Of a DNA stretch of 64,000 nt, positions 22,774-34,018 are shown piece after piece. A program made the translations under genes and the position numbers. The notes beneath the pieces are model-generated. The model had not been told where the DNA came from and did not search any database. It saw nothing but the letters and a program-made list of their open reading frames with translations. The number at the start of each line of letters is the position of its first letter. The stretch's first letter is position 1. The DNA comes from Charina bottae (taxonomy: Eukaryota > Chordata > Lepidosauria > Squamata > Charinaidae): assembly GCA_023362775.1 (NCBI GenBank), contig JALMGJ010000029.1:7475268-7539267 (forward strand), given 5' to 3'.

Positions 22774-22985
22774 TTTATCCGTTCAATTGTGTCCGATTCT
22801 TAGAGACTGCCTGGACAAGTCCCTGCAGTTTTCTTGGCAAGATTTCAGAAGTGGTTTGCCATTGCCTCCTTCCTAGGGCTGAGAGAGTGACTGGCCCAAG
22901 GTCACCCAGCTGGCTTTGTGGGAACTCACGGTCTCCCGGTTTCTAGCCTGATGCCTTAACCACTGCACCAAACTGGCTCTCCCTA
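22774..22985 (-). repeat. tRNA-derived SINE, minus orientation
   Basis: Reverse complement of the family at 16964. 'ttttcttggcaagatttcag', 'gtggtttgccattgcctcct', 'ggtttctagcctgatgcctt' and the end 'accactgcaccaaactggct' are all present. Confidence 0.82.
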
Positions 22986-23899
22986 CTAGATTTGCAAACA
23001 GGTAAAGATGTTACATAATATAAATGTCCACAGTAAACTTGAAAGCTGCAGTAAGAATCACCGACTGCTTAGTAAAAATAATGTGGTTTATTCTGAAGTC
23101 AAAAGAACATCTCCAGGGAGGAACCGTTCCATAACCAGAATGGCATCACAGTATCTTCTTTGCTTGATGAAGGTTCAAGGTCCAATTCCTCATGGTGGAG
23201 CTGTGAAAAACTAGTGAATTTTCTAGTGAAATTTCATTCTAAACTCTAGTGAATCACATAATCATAGGTATCTGCCCATAACCATGATGATAATGCCAAC
23301 ATGATGAAACCATGGTTGTCTATGCACATACCATACTCAATGTTAACAATACTGAGCTATCTGATCAATGGTCTGATTTGAAATCAAACAACCTGGGTCT
23401 ATCTATGTCCAAAACTGAGAAGATCCCAAGAAGGTGACTTCATAATCCAAGCAGGTTCATTTGAAACAAAAAGATTCTTTAACTATCCAGTTTTCAGGCG
23501 GGGGTGGGGGGGGGAATCAAGTCAAGCTGAATCCCAAGGATTTCATATACACATCCATGCAATTTTCACAGCAACAGTTTGGAAGCAATGGTCACTTGTC
23601 CAGGTGATAATCAAGCCCAACCCTGCTTCGCTCTCAAGCCCAGACAAAGGTAGCCAGCTGTTGCTACCTGTGAGTTTCAGTATTCCACACCGCACTTCTA
23701 ATCATGCTCTGAAATACCTGACAATCTTTTCACACTCCTGAGAAATGATCCAGGTGGCTAATTCCAATTAATTATCTAGATACCATATTGATATGACTCT
23801 TCACAGGCAGTCCCTTTTACTGTGCATTGTGGGATGCTAATTTGTAGGTTACCACAGCATGAATATTCCCACCTGAACACAGTGGATCTGTTGGAGTAA

Positions 23900-24172
23900 G
23901 CCAGGGGTGGGCAACGTCAGGCCCGCGGGCTGTATACGGCCCGCGGGGCTCCTGCCTAAGGCCCGTGGGGCTCCCGCCCGCAAACCCCGCCCCTTCCACG
24001 CGATTGGCTCCCGCCCGCAAACCCCGCCCCCTGGTGCTTGTGATTGGCTTCCGCCCGCAAACTCCGGCCCCCAGTCCGTGGAAATCCCAGAAACCCCACC
24101 CCCCGGTCCCCGGTTATAAATATCCAAATGGCCCTTGGCACAAAAAAGGTTCCCCAGCCCTGGTAAGCTAAT
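23900..24172. mobile_element. Non-autonomous hAT element (CAGGGGT... termini)
   Basis: The left end 'caggggtgggcaacgt' and right end 'ggttccccagccctg' are imperfect inverted repeats of the Charlie type. GTAAGC flanks both sides as part of a probable 8-bp duplication. The interior is GC-rich with three tandem-like copies of 'gcccgcaaaccccgcccc' plus 'gattggct'. The same internal motif occurs in the related element at 48083. Confidence 0.75.
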
Positions 24173-24189
24173 GAAAGGCACTTCGTTCC

Positions 24190-24335
24190 ACAGATACCTA
24201 CTGAGAATTCATGCTACAAACTTAAGAAGTGCCCTGCTGGATTGCGCCCCTGGCCCATTTAGTCCAGCAGTCTGTTCTCACAGTAGCCTGAACCTCAGTG
24301 GCAAGGGCTGGGTTGAAGAACATCTCCAACCTGCA
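24190..24335. repeat. Old interspersed repeat fragment
   Basis: The phrase 'agtgccctgctggattgc' with 'cccatttagtccagcag' and 'ctgttctcacagt' is a phrase I recognise from widely repeated reptile and bird non-LTR sequences. The family is not certain. Confidence 0.4.
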
Positions 24336-24429
24336 AATTGGCCAAGTTAACAGCTTTAATAAGAGAAAATCCTGTTTCAGGATTTACCTCTACTTGGCAA
24401 CCACTTTTAGATTACTTGCTTGTGTTGGA

Positions 24430-24712
24430 AAAAAATGAAGTTTTGATTTTGGGTTTTAGTGATTAAGCGGTTTGTTTTGATGGAAATAATGTTACTATGG
24501 TTTAACTAATGGTAAGAGATTATATTTGTAAATTTATCTATATCTGTATTGGAGAAAGTCGGAAGTCACTTTCTGTTTCTGCTTTCTGTCTATTTGCACT
24601 TTTATAGTTTTTTCTTTTTTCTTTAGTTCTATTTTCTAGCTTTTCAATATTATTCTATTTTGTATTTTAGCTATACTTTGAAAACTAATAAAGTTCTTAT
24701 AAAAAAAACCCT
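24430..24712 (+). repeat. L1 3' UTR fragment
   Basis: A purine-rich stretch is followed by a long pyrimidine-rich tract ('ctttctgtttctgctttctg' and 'ttttttcttttttctttag'), then 'actaataaagttcttat' and a poly(A) run ending near 24710. The 3' ends at 26650-26935 and, in reverse, 42290-42641 have the same layout. Confidence 0.65.
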
Positions 24713-24714
24713 GC

Positions 24715-25380
24715 AAATTTCTTTCTTTGGGGAGAGTGTAATCCCATCAAAAATAGGAAAGTGTCATCCTCCTTGGTCAGATCATTCAGAATTTCCAATC
24801 AATGATCCCCAGCCATGTCTTCTCTAGATGGTACTAGTCTTATAACTTGTAGCAAGCATAGAGTTGGGCATGCTAACTAGGAAAAATGGGAATGTTAATG
24901 AATCACATCTGGCCAGCAACAGGCTAGGGAAGACAACCCCAAATAATCTCCATTACCAGTATGGGGCTGGTGGAAGTGGATTCCTGTTCAATATTTTGGA
25001 ATAGAGCAAGAATCTCCCATCACCACTTTATAAAGCCAGACTTCCAGAGAGGAATGGATATGGCACAAAATATGGTGCCCTTAATTCCCATTGCTCCCAG
25101 AAAGATTTCATGATCAACAAAGCAAAGATATTGAACTGGGACAATTAGCAAGGTTGTACTTCCTCCTATCTTCCAGGCAAGGAGCACTGGCCATTTCCAT
25201 TTCCAACTATGAATAGAAGCCTGATTAGAAAGGATCTGGTTTGAATAATCAGTGTTATCTATGATTGTTGGAGCTAAGTTCCCACCACCCATTTATGCAA
25301 CTTACCCAGAAAAGAAAGCTAATAACCATTCCTAATTAACATACACTAGGTCTCCAGCCAAGAAGGATTTCTTAAGATGG
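24715..25380. other. Intergenic sequence, nothing recognised
   Basis: No supported gene or named repeat. An open frame at 25020-25292 (minus) has no recognisable domain. Confidence 0.5.
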
Positions 25381-25399
25381 AGTTGCCTAATTGTTCCTT

Positions 25400-25690
25400 A
25401 AAACTAACCAGGTTCCGTGAGAGGTCACTAGGGGTTCCCTGGGAGATCATGATTTATTTAAAAAATTATTTCAAGTTTGGGCAACTTCACATTAAAAAGG
25501 TAAGTTTCATTCTTTATTTTTAGTTTAAGAGCACTGTTAATGCATATATACAGGACTACACATGAAATGAATATAATAATTTTGTAACTTCCGGCCTATA
25601 TTTGAGCCTGAATGTGCAGGGGTTCCCCAAGGCCTGAAAAATATTTCAAGGGTTCCTCCAGGGTCAAAAGGTTGAGAAAGGCTGCCCTAG
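25400..25690. repeat. Old hAT (Charlie-like) remnant
   Basis: It contains 'ggttccctgggagatcatg' and 'caaggcctgaaaaatatttc', and a right end 'ggttgagaaaggctgccct' that resembles hAT termini. The left terminus is not clear. Confidence 0.4.
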
Positions 25691-25819
25691 AAGAATCCTT
25701 GAAATAATTTTAAGTTCTACAAAAGCATTTACGGTTCTGAACACTGTAAGACTGAGTTTGAAATAGAATTGGGTACAAATGATGAACATGTAATTGCTAA
25801 AATGTATAATTTTTTTTTA

Positions 25820-26923
25820 AATTTGAAGCAGAAGAAGAACAAGTGAAAGAATGTATGATAAAGTGGGCTAAAAATTTTGATTGTAATATACAGATGGAAC
25901 AATGGGAAAATATGTGGCTGAAAGGATTGAAATTTATACTATGTTATAATCTTAAAGATAATTTTTGATAAAATGATGTACTGTTGTTATATGTCACCAG
26001 AGAAATTGTCTAGAGTGTATAAAGAATGTATAGATTGTCTAGAATGTATAAATTGTCTAGAATGTATAAGCCGGCTGGGTGACCTTGGGCCAGTCACTCT
26101 CTCTCAGCCCAACTCACCTCACAGGGTTGTTGTTGTGGGGAAAATAGGAGGAGGAAGGAGTATTAGGTATGTTCGCCACCTTGAGTTATTTATAAAAATA
26201 GTAAAGGCGGGATAAAAATTAATTAAATAAATAAAGGCACTTCAAATTTATGTCAGAAATGTGAACACATTTTATCATGTTTGGTGGACATGTAAAAAAG
26301 CTAGAAAATTCTGGATTCAAATTCATACACAATTCATCCAGAGGATTTTAAAGATTAATATACAATTGAGAGCAGAGGTTTTCTTTTGGGATTGATGGAC
26401 AAACAGTTGGAAAAAGTCATGAAACTTTGTTTTTGTACATGGCAGCAAGATTATTGTATGCACAAAGATGGAAAGATCAGCACTACCCACAATGGAGGAA
26501 TGGAGGTGAAGATGATGGAACATTCTGAGATGGCTAAATTGACTTCTTTGATCAGAGAAAAGAGAATATCTATGTTTATTGCAACTGGAAACCCCTTATG
26601 GGCTTTTTGCATAAAACAGAAAAAAATGAACTTATGATTTATGGTTTTGATGATTAGACAGGATAGATTATAGAAAGAAGAGAGTTGAGTAATCTCAACA
26701 ACCTCTTAGAGTAAGAGGTAAATTTATAATTGTACTTATAACTGCTGTAAAGAAGATCAGAAGCTACTTCTTTGTATCTTATTTCTTTCTTTTCTATTTT
26801 TCTTTTCCTTTTTTTCCTTTTTGCACTTTTAGCATTCTCTATGATTTCTTTCTTTTTTCTTTCTTTTCCTTACTTTATAATAATTGTATTAGTTTTTATC
26901 TTCCTTCATAAAAAACTTTAATA

Positions 26924-26935
<12 letters not shown>
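25820..26935 (+). pseudogene. L1 fragment: end of ORF2 and 3' UTR, with a SINE inside
   Basis: Degenerate coding sequence after 26230 reads with frameshifts as an L1 ORF2 C-terminal region: a Cys/His-rich stretch (HMWW-type), then 'QLEKSHETLFLYM'-type and 'YAQRWKD'-type strings typical of vertebrate L1. A pyrimidine-rich 3' UTR and 'aaactttaataaaaatta' follow. A SINE (26060-26236) interrupts it. It is 5'-truncated and non-functional. Confidence 0.65.
26060..26236 (+). repeat. MIR-like (CORE) SINE fragment
   Basis: 'gaccttgggccagtcactct', 'cacctcacagggttgttg' and the tail 'ccaccttgagttattt' followed by 'aataaaggcgggataaa' and (AATTAAAT)n. It lies inside the L1 fragment. Flanking repeats of 'tgtctagaatgtataa' suggest a duplication at the insertion site. 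Confidence 0.7.

Positions 26936-26978
<43 letters not shown>
26928..26978. repeat. (TA)n microsatellite
   Basis: Read directly: about 24 TA units at the junction between the L1 tail and the BovB fragment. Confidence 0.9.
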
Positions 26979-26980
<2 letters not shown>

Positions 26981-26981
26981 C

Positions 26982-27655
26982 AAGATTATGGCAACCAGCT
27001 GATTGATAACTGGCAAATAGAGGGAGAAAAAGTGGAGGCAGTGACAGACTTTGTATTTCTAGGCGCAAAGATTACTGCAGACGCTGACTGCAGCCAGGAA
27101 ATCAGAAGACGTCTACTTCTTGGGTGGAGAGCAATGGCAAATCTTGATAAAATAGTTAAGAGCAGAGACATCACACTGACAACAAAGGGCCACATAGTTA
27201 AAGCAATGGTATTCCCTGTAGTAACCTATGGCTGTGAGAGCTGGACCATAAGGAAGGCTGAGTGAAGGAAGATATATGCTTTTGAACTATGGTTTTGGAG
27301 GAAAATTCTGAGAGTGCCTTGGACTGCCAGAAGATCAAACCAGTCCATACTCCAGGAAATAAAGCCAGACTGCTCACTTGAGGGAATGATATTAAAGGCA
27401 AAACTGAAGTACTTTGGCCACATAATGAGAAGACAGGATATCCTGGAGAAGAAGCTGATGCTAGGGAAAGTGGAAGGCAAAAGGAAGTGGGGCTGACCAA
27501 GGGCAAGATGGATGGATGGATGATATTCTGGAGGTGACGGACTCAACCATGGGGGAGCTGGGAATGGTGACGGCCGACAGGAAGCTCTGGCGTGCGCTGG
27601 TCCATGAAGTCACGAAGAGTCGGAAGCGACTGAACGAATAAACAACAAAAATATA
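26982..27655 (+). pseudogene. BovB/RTE LINE fragment (RT C-terminus and 3' end)
   Basis: The frame at 27032-27265 reads VTDFVFLGAKITADADCS, then QEIRRRLLLG, SRDITLTTK, KAMVFPVVTYGCESWT. The next frame gives WTARRSNQSILQEIKPDCS and KLKYFGHIMRRQD. These are hallmark strings of the RTE/BovB reverse transcriptase end. The 3' end 'cacgaagagtcggaagcgac' followed by 'tgaacgaataaacaacaa' is the BovB tail. A stop and a frameshift separate the two frames. A second copy lies reversed at 51432-52150. Confidence 0.85.
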
Positions 27656-28140
27656 AATAAATAAATAAAGTTTCAGGTCTGAGGGAACCCCTGCATAAGA
27701 ATGGAAAAAAATACAAAAACTTCACAATACAATTCACTTCAAACCTGCACAACCCATGTTTTACAACATTTACAACAACAACAAAGCAGGATGGCTGCTG
27801 AGTCGCAATGGGTAAAATTCCCACCACACAAGTGCTAGCACTGCATGGTGGGTGAAGTTAAAAAAATTTTTTTTTTTTCAATCTCATCTTCGCAGAACCT
27901 CTAGCAAACCCCATCTGAGTAAGGCTGGTTAAAACAGTTTTGAAGTTTTATTTGTGTCTTCTTGTGCTATGAGCTTCAGACTTTTTCAGCCCATGGAAAC
28001 TGTTAAACAAAATATCTTAGAACTGCTGATCAAGAGACAAAGCTTTAGTGACAGAAAATTGGCTGCATTCAAGTTACTTTATGGAACCCCATCACATTCT
28101 TGGGGAACCCATGGAATAATTGGAAAAAGGCTGTTCTAGG
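27656..28140. other. Repeat-derived sequence without a gene
   Basis: AT-rich. Phrases such as 'cattcttggggaacccatgg' and 'aaaaaggctgttctaggg' look like the right end of an old hAT element. Borders cannot be set. Confidence 0.4.
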
Positions 28141-28149
28141 GTATTAGAA

Positions 28150-28560
28150 TTTTGTATTAACTGCAGATCAAATTATGTATTCTTTCCACCTCTTCATCCA
28201 AATCATTAATAACAGTGCTGAAGATTACAGGACACCACTCTTGTTATCTCAGTGCAGTATGAAGAGGAACCATGGATGAGTTCTATTTAAGTACAACTTT
28301 GAAAGCCAGCTTTGCATTCACTTTATTATGTGATCCAGACCACACTTAACTAGCTTGTTAATCAGAATATCACAGTATACAGTACTTTGTCAAACCCTTT
28401 GCTGAAATCAAGACCCTTTTCTTGTAGGCATTCCAGTAATTAACTAAGCAAGTTATTGGATTAAAAAAAGGAAAAGTTTTGTCTAATTAGACTTGTTCTT
28501 GACAAACCCATGTGGACATTTCGTGAGCATTTGCTCCTGAACCTGGAAGTAGATCATATG
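28150..28560. repeat. CR1-like LINE remnant
   Basis: Phrases such as 'ctttgtcaaaccctttgctg' and 'cttgttcttgacaaaccc' are diverged versions of a CR1-associated sequence. A longer copy of the same kind is at 54330-55310. No frame survives. Confidence 0.45.
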
Positions 28561-28637
28561 ATTAAACGTTATGATTAAAATCTCCACTAAATAACATTCG
28601 TGACGATGCAACGATGGAAATTGGAAATTGGAAATGC

Positions 28638-28995
28638 AATGCTGGAAAGGGGACGTGGTGGCTCAGCGGGTAAGACGCCAGGCTCGTTGATCGGAAGATC
28701 GCAAGTTCGGAGGTTCGAATCCCTAGCCCCGCGTGATGGAGTGAGCTCCCGCACTCGCCCCAGCTCTTGCCAACCTAGCAATTCGAAAGCATGCAAATGC
28801 AAGTAGATGAATAGGTACCACTTCGGTGGGTAGGTAACAGCGTTCCACGTGCATCATGCCAGCCACATGACCGTGGAAGCGTCTTCGGACAACGCTGGCT
28901 CTTCGGCTAAGAAACGGAGATGAGCACCGGCCCCTAGAGTCGGACACGACTGCACAAATGTGCGGGGGGGGGGGGACCTTTACTAATGCTGGAAA
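28638..28995 (+). repeat. Full-length Sauria-type SINE with 11-bp TSD
   Basis: The SINE spans 28649-28984. AATGCTGGAAA is duplicated at 28638-28648 and 28985-28995. The head 'ggtggctcagcgggtaagac', B-box-like 'ggttcgaatcc' and tail 'gactgcacaaatgtgcgg' with 'acctttact' are intact, so this is a relatively young copy. Confidence 0.92.
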
Positions 28996-29221
28996 AGAAA
29001 ATTACCTTTATGAACATCCTGAGTGAGCTGAGTGTGGTCAAACTCTTGAGTGTGCACACTTCCTTCCAATTCACTTGTAGGTACCTGTATCATTCTATTG
29101 GTATTTTCCCCCCATTTGTTTCTACAAGTCTTGGAGAAGCCAACCACTTAATCTGGCATTTAACCTTACCTAGAGCAACTGAAAGGAAAATCTGTAGCTT
29201 GAATCATGTCAATTGGATTTC

Positions 29222-30400
29222 TATTTTCTCAGTGGAAACGTTTCGCTCCTTATCCAAGAAGCTTCTTCAGTCTGAGTAAAGTTTGTAAGGGAATCCTTAA
29301 ATATATTTCTGTGGTGGCTGTGTGACCTTGCACCTGGGGCTAGGTCATGGTTATTTGAGATGTATTTGAGGTTATTTGAGAAAGGGGCGCGGTGGCTCAG
29401 CGGGTTAAACCGCTGAGCCGGTAGTCTGCCAACCATAACGTTGGCAGTTCGAATCCGCGTGGCGGGGTGAGCGCCCGTCACTAGCCCCAGCTCCAGCCCA
29501 CCCAGCTGATCGAAAGCCTGGCAAGTAGATGAATGGGGACCACTCACGTGGGCCAATTTGCTGGCGTCCTTTTCGGAGGGTCGCCCTCGGACCGAGAAGA
29601 AGCTGGTTCCCGTGGATGGCGATGGAGGACGGCAGAGGACGGCGGAGCCCGAAAAACATCAACTTCCTGGACGTCAGCAGCCGGCTCTGAAGCAAAGGTT
29701 CCTGGGACATGTAGTCCGACCTGCGATTGAAGAGCCGGTTCCCTCACCCCTTCCCTAACCGCGCGGGTAATTAGAATCTGATTGTATAAATAATATATGA
29801 TGATTGTAAGCCGCCTAGAGCCCTCCGCTTAGGGAGGGGATAGGCGGGGTATAAATAAGATAAAATAAAAATAAATAAATAATAAATGTTTCTAAGTCCC
29901 TTTATCATCCAAAGGAGGATCGTTAAGATTACCTTGCTGTTGTTGGGATTGCGAAATGGTCTTAATCTTCCTAGGCACAGAAGACAAAGCAGGAAGGAAA
30001 ATAGGGGAGAGATTGTGCCTGAGGCCCCCACCTCTATTCAAAGAAGGATTTTCCAAGTTGGCATAAATGGATTCCTTGACCCCTCTTTCAAACCACTTAT
30101 CTTCCCTGTCTAAAATGTGAACATTAATGTCCTCAAATGAGTGTCCTTTTTCCTTTAGATGAAGGTAAACTGCTGACTCTGGTCCTGTGGTGTTGCTCTT
30201 CCTGTGTTGGGCCATCCTCCTGTACAAAGGTTGTTTGGTTTCTCCAATGTAGAGCTCAGAGCACTCTCACTGCACTGAATTGCATACACTACATTGCTTT
30301 TCTTGTGTTTTTTGTGAAAGGAAAGTATGTTGAAGTTTCAGTTCTAACTACTGAGGACAAAATCTTTACAACTGCAAGGGAAATCAAAAGAATTTCAAAA
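29222..30400 (-). pseudogene. Penelope-like element: GIY-YIG region and 3' end, split by a SINE
   Basis: The minus-strand frame ending at 29892 contains LYRRMAQHRKSNTTGPESA, then YLHLKEKGHSFEDINVHILD and WFERGVKESIYANLE, which is the GIY-YIG endonuclease region at the C-terminus of Penelope-like polyproteins. The element resumes after the SINE at 29385-29885 with 'ctgaagaagcttcttggata' and 'gagcgaaacgttt' (29290-29222, minus), the usual Penelope end phrase. The reverse transcriptase portion is missing. Confidence 0.75.
29385..29885 (+). repeat. tRNA-headed SINE with a LINE-like tail
   Basis: The head 'gcgcggtggctcagcgggtt' and B-box-like 'cagttcgaatccgcgtgg' are followed by a long unfamiliar body. 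The tail 'gtaagccgcctagagccc', 'gggataggcggggtataaat' and (AATAAA)n resembles the 3' end of an L2/CR1-class LINE. It differs from the Sauria-type copies after about 130 bp. It interrupts the Penelope-like element. Confidence 0.65.
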
Positions 30401-30585
30401 AGATAGGCAAAATTCTGGTTTGTGCGTGTGCATGCTTGCACAAAAGTGTTAGGTTTTCACTAAATATCTGTGAACCCAACTAGGCTTTTAAGATTCATTC
30501 AACAAACCAGAACGTTAAAAAACTGATTTGGCATTACACGAGGCCAGTATCTTTATACTGTATTACTGGCAAAATTCCTCTGGGG

Positions 30586-31182
30586 TATTTTGCAAATAGG
30601 GGCGTGATGGCTCAGCGGTTAAGACGCCAGGCTTGTCAATCGGAAGGTTGCAAGTTAGGCGGTTTGAGACCCTAGCCCCGCGTGACAGAGTGAGCTCCCG
30701 CACTCGCCCCAACTCTTCCCAACCTAGCAATTCGAAAGCATGCAAATGCTTAAATAGGTACCACTTCAGTGGGAAGGTGTCCTGACTTCGAGTGAAGCAA
30801 CACACTGAGACTTGGTGTACAGGCTCTAGTGTTTTATTGTTCTACTCTGCTAGACAGAATCCAGCTAAACTAAAATGAACTAGTGATGCTCAGAGAAGGC
30901 CCAAGAAATTAGGGCGGTGCCTTCTTCAGCCTCTTGTGAGGAAGGCAAAGCGATTCACTACTGCGCATGCGTTTATCCCCCTGGAGGGAGCCCCCTCCTT
31001 CTTCACCAGTTATCTCCCTGACAGAAGGTAACAGCGTTCCGCATGCGTCATGCCGGCCACATGACTGCGGAAGCGTCTTCGGACAGTGCTGGCTCTTCGG
31101 CTAAGAAACGGAGATGAGCACCGCCCCCTAGAGTCGGACACGACTGTGCAGGGGAAACCTTTACCTTTTTATTTTGCAAATA
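30586..31182 (+). repeat. Sauria-type SINE with 13-bp TSD, interrupted by a solo LTR
   Basis: The SINE spans 30599-30777 and 31024-31169. TATTTTGCAAATA flanks it at 30586-30598 and 31170-31182. The head, the 'gccaacctagcaattcg'-type body (slightly diverged) and the tail 'aaacctttaccttttt' are all present once the insertion at 30778-31023 is removed. Confidence 0.9.
30773..31028 (-). mobile_element. Solo LTR inside a SINE, 5-bp TSD
   Basis: The inserted 246 bp (30778-31023) starts TGTCC and ends GACA, with GAAGG duplicated at 30773-30777 and 31024-31028. TG...CA ends with a 5-bp duplication are the signature of an LTR. A minus-strand AATAAA ('gttttattgtt' on the plus strand) suggests minus orientation. 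There is no internal region, so it is a solo LTR left by recombination. The family (Gypsy or ERV) is not identified. Confidence 0.8.
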
Positions 31183-31493
31183 TTAAGTAGTTTACTGAAA
31201 TTAACAAATATGACACATCCTCTATCACAGTGAGTCTCTTTATTAGAACATTTCTGTTTCCTGCTTTGTCTCGTTTTTTAATTTGTTCAACTTTTGAGGA
31301 CTTGGAGCAAAAAAATATTGTAGCATCTGATGAGGTTGAAAAAGGGCATTTAGCTTTCTCCCAAACAGTAGTGACTTTCAGTTCCCTTGGCAGTAGAATC
31401 TTATTCTTTAGAAAAAAGGTTTTTCCCCATTTGAACCTAACTAGGGAACAAACACACCCTGGAAACTTCTTTTTTATTTACATGTCCCTAGGG

Positions 31494-31558
31494 TAGTGTT
31501 TCTCAACCTCAACAACTTTAAGATCTGTGGACTTCAACTCCCAGAATTCCCCAGCCAG
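31494..31558. repeat. Half of a palindromic hAT-type MITE
   Basis: Left arm only: 'tagtgtttctcaacctcaac' to 'ccagaattccccagccag'. Confidence 0.75.
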
Positions 31559-31559
31559 T

Positions 31560-32520
31560 TCTCTCGTCCTTGTTTATTCTGATTCGTCTGCAGCCCTTGA
31601 CGAATTCCTATCTTAATTACTCAGCCCCGTTTCCTCCTGCAAACATATCTGCATCACATGCCAGTTGCTCAGGACCTCTTATGTTGACAGAAACCATTAT
31701 AGCGAGGATGAAACTAATAATGTCTTTAATGAAGTAATACATTCAAATATGGGCTGTTCAAATGTACACTGGACCACACATGGATTTTCTGCTTCTATCT
31801 GGGTTAGTTCCTTTTTTCAGAATGGAGCTACGCAGGTGCAGTTCTTTGCACACACAAGACGTGGTTTCAGCATTCCTAAGCATTTCTTTTGAATGCAAAC
31901 CCATTTATTGCTTTTTTCCAGGGGAATGATCTCCTGGTACCATGAAATCAAAGCAGAACAGTTAGGTGTGATGGAGAGCGAGAAATTGACATCTTACATC
32001 TTACAGTTCATCAGCTGGCACACATTCTAGTGAAAATGATGGTCCAAAATCTCTTCTGCTAGAGAAAACTGTTTCAGCAAATACATTTAAAGTTAAGAGA
32101 GAGAGCAACACATAGATGTCCTGGGAAAGATTTCCAAGCCAAAAGATCAACAAGGAAGGACTGCTTATGAAACACTGCTATCAACCAGCATTCCTCACGG
32201 ATTAATGGATCATTTTTTCATATCTTCTTTTCATGTTATTTCTTCTTATTATTTTTTTAAAAATCTTGCTTTGCTTCCTTCAGAATATAGAAGCATCTGT
32301 TTTCAGATATGTAGGGAACGTAGATAAGGTCACGCCACTTCTAGCTTTCTTGTGTTGATGTGAAATAGAGAATATTGTATGAGCCGTAAAACGAACTGAT
32401 GCTGTAATTCATTAATGCTGAAGACAGACATCATTGTGGTTCAATGCCACAAAGGGCTGGAAATAAGAGTTTCTCAGAAGGTGAAGGAAAGACTTCCATA
32501 TTATAGTATCAGCATGGCTG
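31560..32520. other. Intergenic sequence, nothing recognised
   Basis: No gene or named repeat can be supported. Confidence 0.5.
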
Positions 32521-32605
32521 AAGATCACAGAATCAGAGACCTTGGATCTAGTCCAACCCCCTGCCGAATTTAGGAATCGTAGCTCTCTCACATAGATTGC
32601 ATTAT
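32520..32605. repeat. CR1 LINE 3' region fragment
   Basis: 'gatcacagaatcagagacct' followed by 'ggatctagtccaaccccct' is the well-known CR1 3' region phrase. Confidence 0.6.
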
Positions 32606-32953
32606 TACTGTGGAGCTTCAGAGAGGCTTTGACAAATGTGACAGAAGGAAAACAAATTGGTTGGCAAAGTGTCTTTGTCACGAAGTCCATGGTTGAGTTT
32701 AATTAAACCAGTTAATCAAGCCACCGTTTGATTCATTGCAGTTTGCTGAAGAAATTCCCATCGGTTGGGCGCAGGCATCATGCCAAGCCATAGATAATGC
32801 TTTACAACCCACAGCGACTGTATGCCTATAGTATACTACACCGTAAACAGAACTCTGCATGTGTGGACCTAGCCTACTTGGCAGCAGTATCATCCAGCTC
32901 TGAGGCTACAGAGAGAGATTGTCCATTCAAAAGAGGCACTTGTTACAGGAGTA

Positions 32954-33073
32954 TCCTCAGGGCGTGGTCAAAAAAGTCAAGTTGGCAGCCACAATGGTGC
33001 AACTGAAGCTCTATTTGTTATGTGGGTTGCACATCTTGACGTTTTGGCCACACCCTGTGGACGCCCCAACCTG
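32954..33073. repeat. Second inverted-repeat family, near-complete copy
   Basis: The left arm 'gcgtggtcaaaaaagtcaag' with 'ttggcagcc' and the right arm 'catcttgacgttttggccac' with 'accctgtggac' are inverted copies about 45 bp apart. The same arrangement occurs at 60278-60397. Confidence 0.6.
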
Positions 33074-33235
33074 TCTCTAAGATGGGTAGATTTACTTGTA
33101 TTCTTTCTCTCCTCATCCTGAACCAATGCTTCTCCACTGCTTTTCCAAATGTTTCTTTTACTTTCCTTTTTTTCAAATATCCCTATTTTTGCCAGTTCAG
33201 CCTTGAAGTTTATTAGGTTATTTGGGCAAATCATT

Positions 33236-33288
33236 CTCTCACTCACTCACTCACTCACTCACTCACTCACTCACTCTCACTCACTCCT
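33236..33288. repeat. (CACT)n microsatellite
   Basis: Read directly: about 12 ACTC units. Confidence 0.9.
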
Positions 33289-34004
33289 AAGCTGCCTTAC
33301 AGGGTGGTTGTGAAGACAAAATAGTGTTCAAAGACAAACCAGCCCAATGAGAAGGAACGTGCAAACACTAAAAATGTCTAAGAGTGAGAAAGTACTGGAA
33401 GTGAAACAGATGGGGGGAGGGGATTAAATAAATAAACGATCCTTCTCCGACACCTTAATAAAAAGTTCCTGCCTAGAGATTTGCAAGAAAATAAAACTCT
33501 CTCTTGCAAACTTTCTGTTTGGCCTGTATATTAACGTTAATGTCGGAGATGTGGGGGCAAGCCATAAGATTTTATTGTTTGTTTATGTTGATCCACCTGA
33601 TTATTTTGTTACAATATAAAGGCCATCATAAATAAATGCACTTTTTAAATGTTTTCACTTTCTCTGCAACTTAATAAAACAAAGGATATTCTCTCCCCGC
33701 CCCCCTCCTTTGAAATGCTCAACTCCTTCCCATCCCCTACTTTCTTATTTCCACCCTGGGCGCGCGACCCCTCCCTCGTTTGCTTCCGAGCCCCGAAGAA
33801 AACTCGTGAAATTCTTTCAGGGTGGGGATCCTTCGGTCGAATCGTCCAAGCTCCCGGGGAAATCTCTTCTGGTTCACACGGGAAAGGCCAGCGTCCTCCC
33901 GGGAGGATTGGGCAAATCCTCAATCCAGGGTCGCACCCCCACCCGCCCTTGTCCTTGCCAGCTCCTCGTGCCCCCGGCGCGTGGCGATCCGAGCCTCCGC
34001 AGCG

Positions 34005-34018
34005 CACGTGGCCACGTG
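34005..34018. promoter_or_regulatory. Two CACGTG E-boxes 2 bp apart upstream of SSPN
   Basis: CACGTG occurs at 34005-34010 and again at 34013-34018, about 310 bp before the SSPN start codon. Each is a perfect palindromic E-box of the kind bound by bHLH factors, including the product of the neighbouring gene BHLHE41. Function is inferred. Confidence 0.5.
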
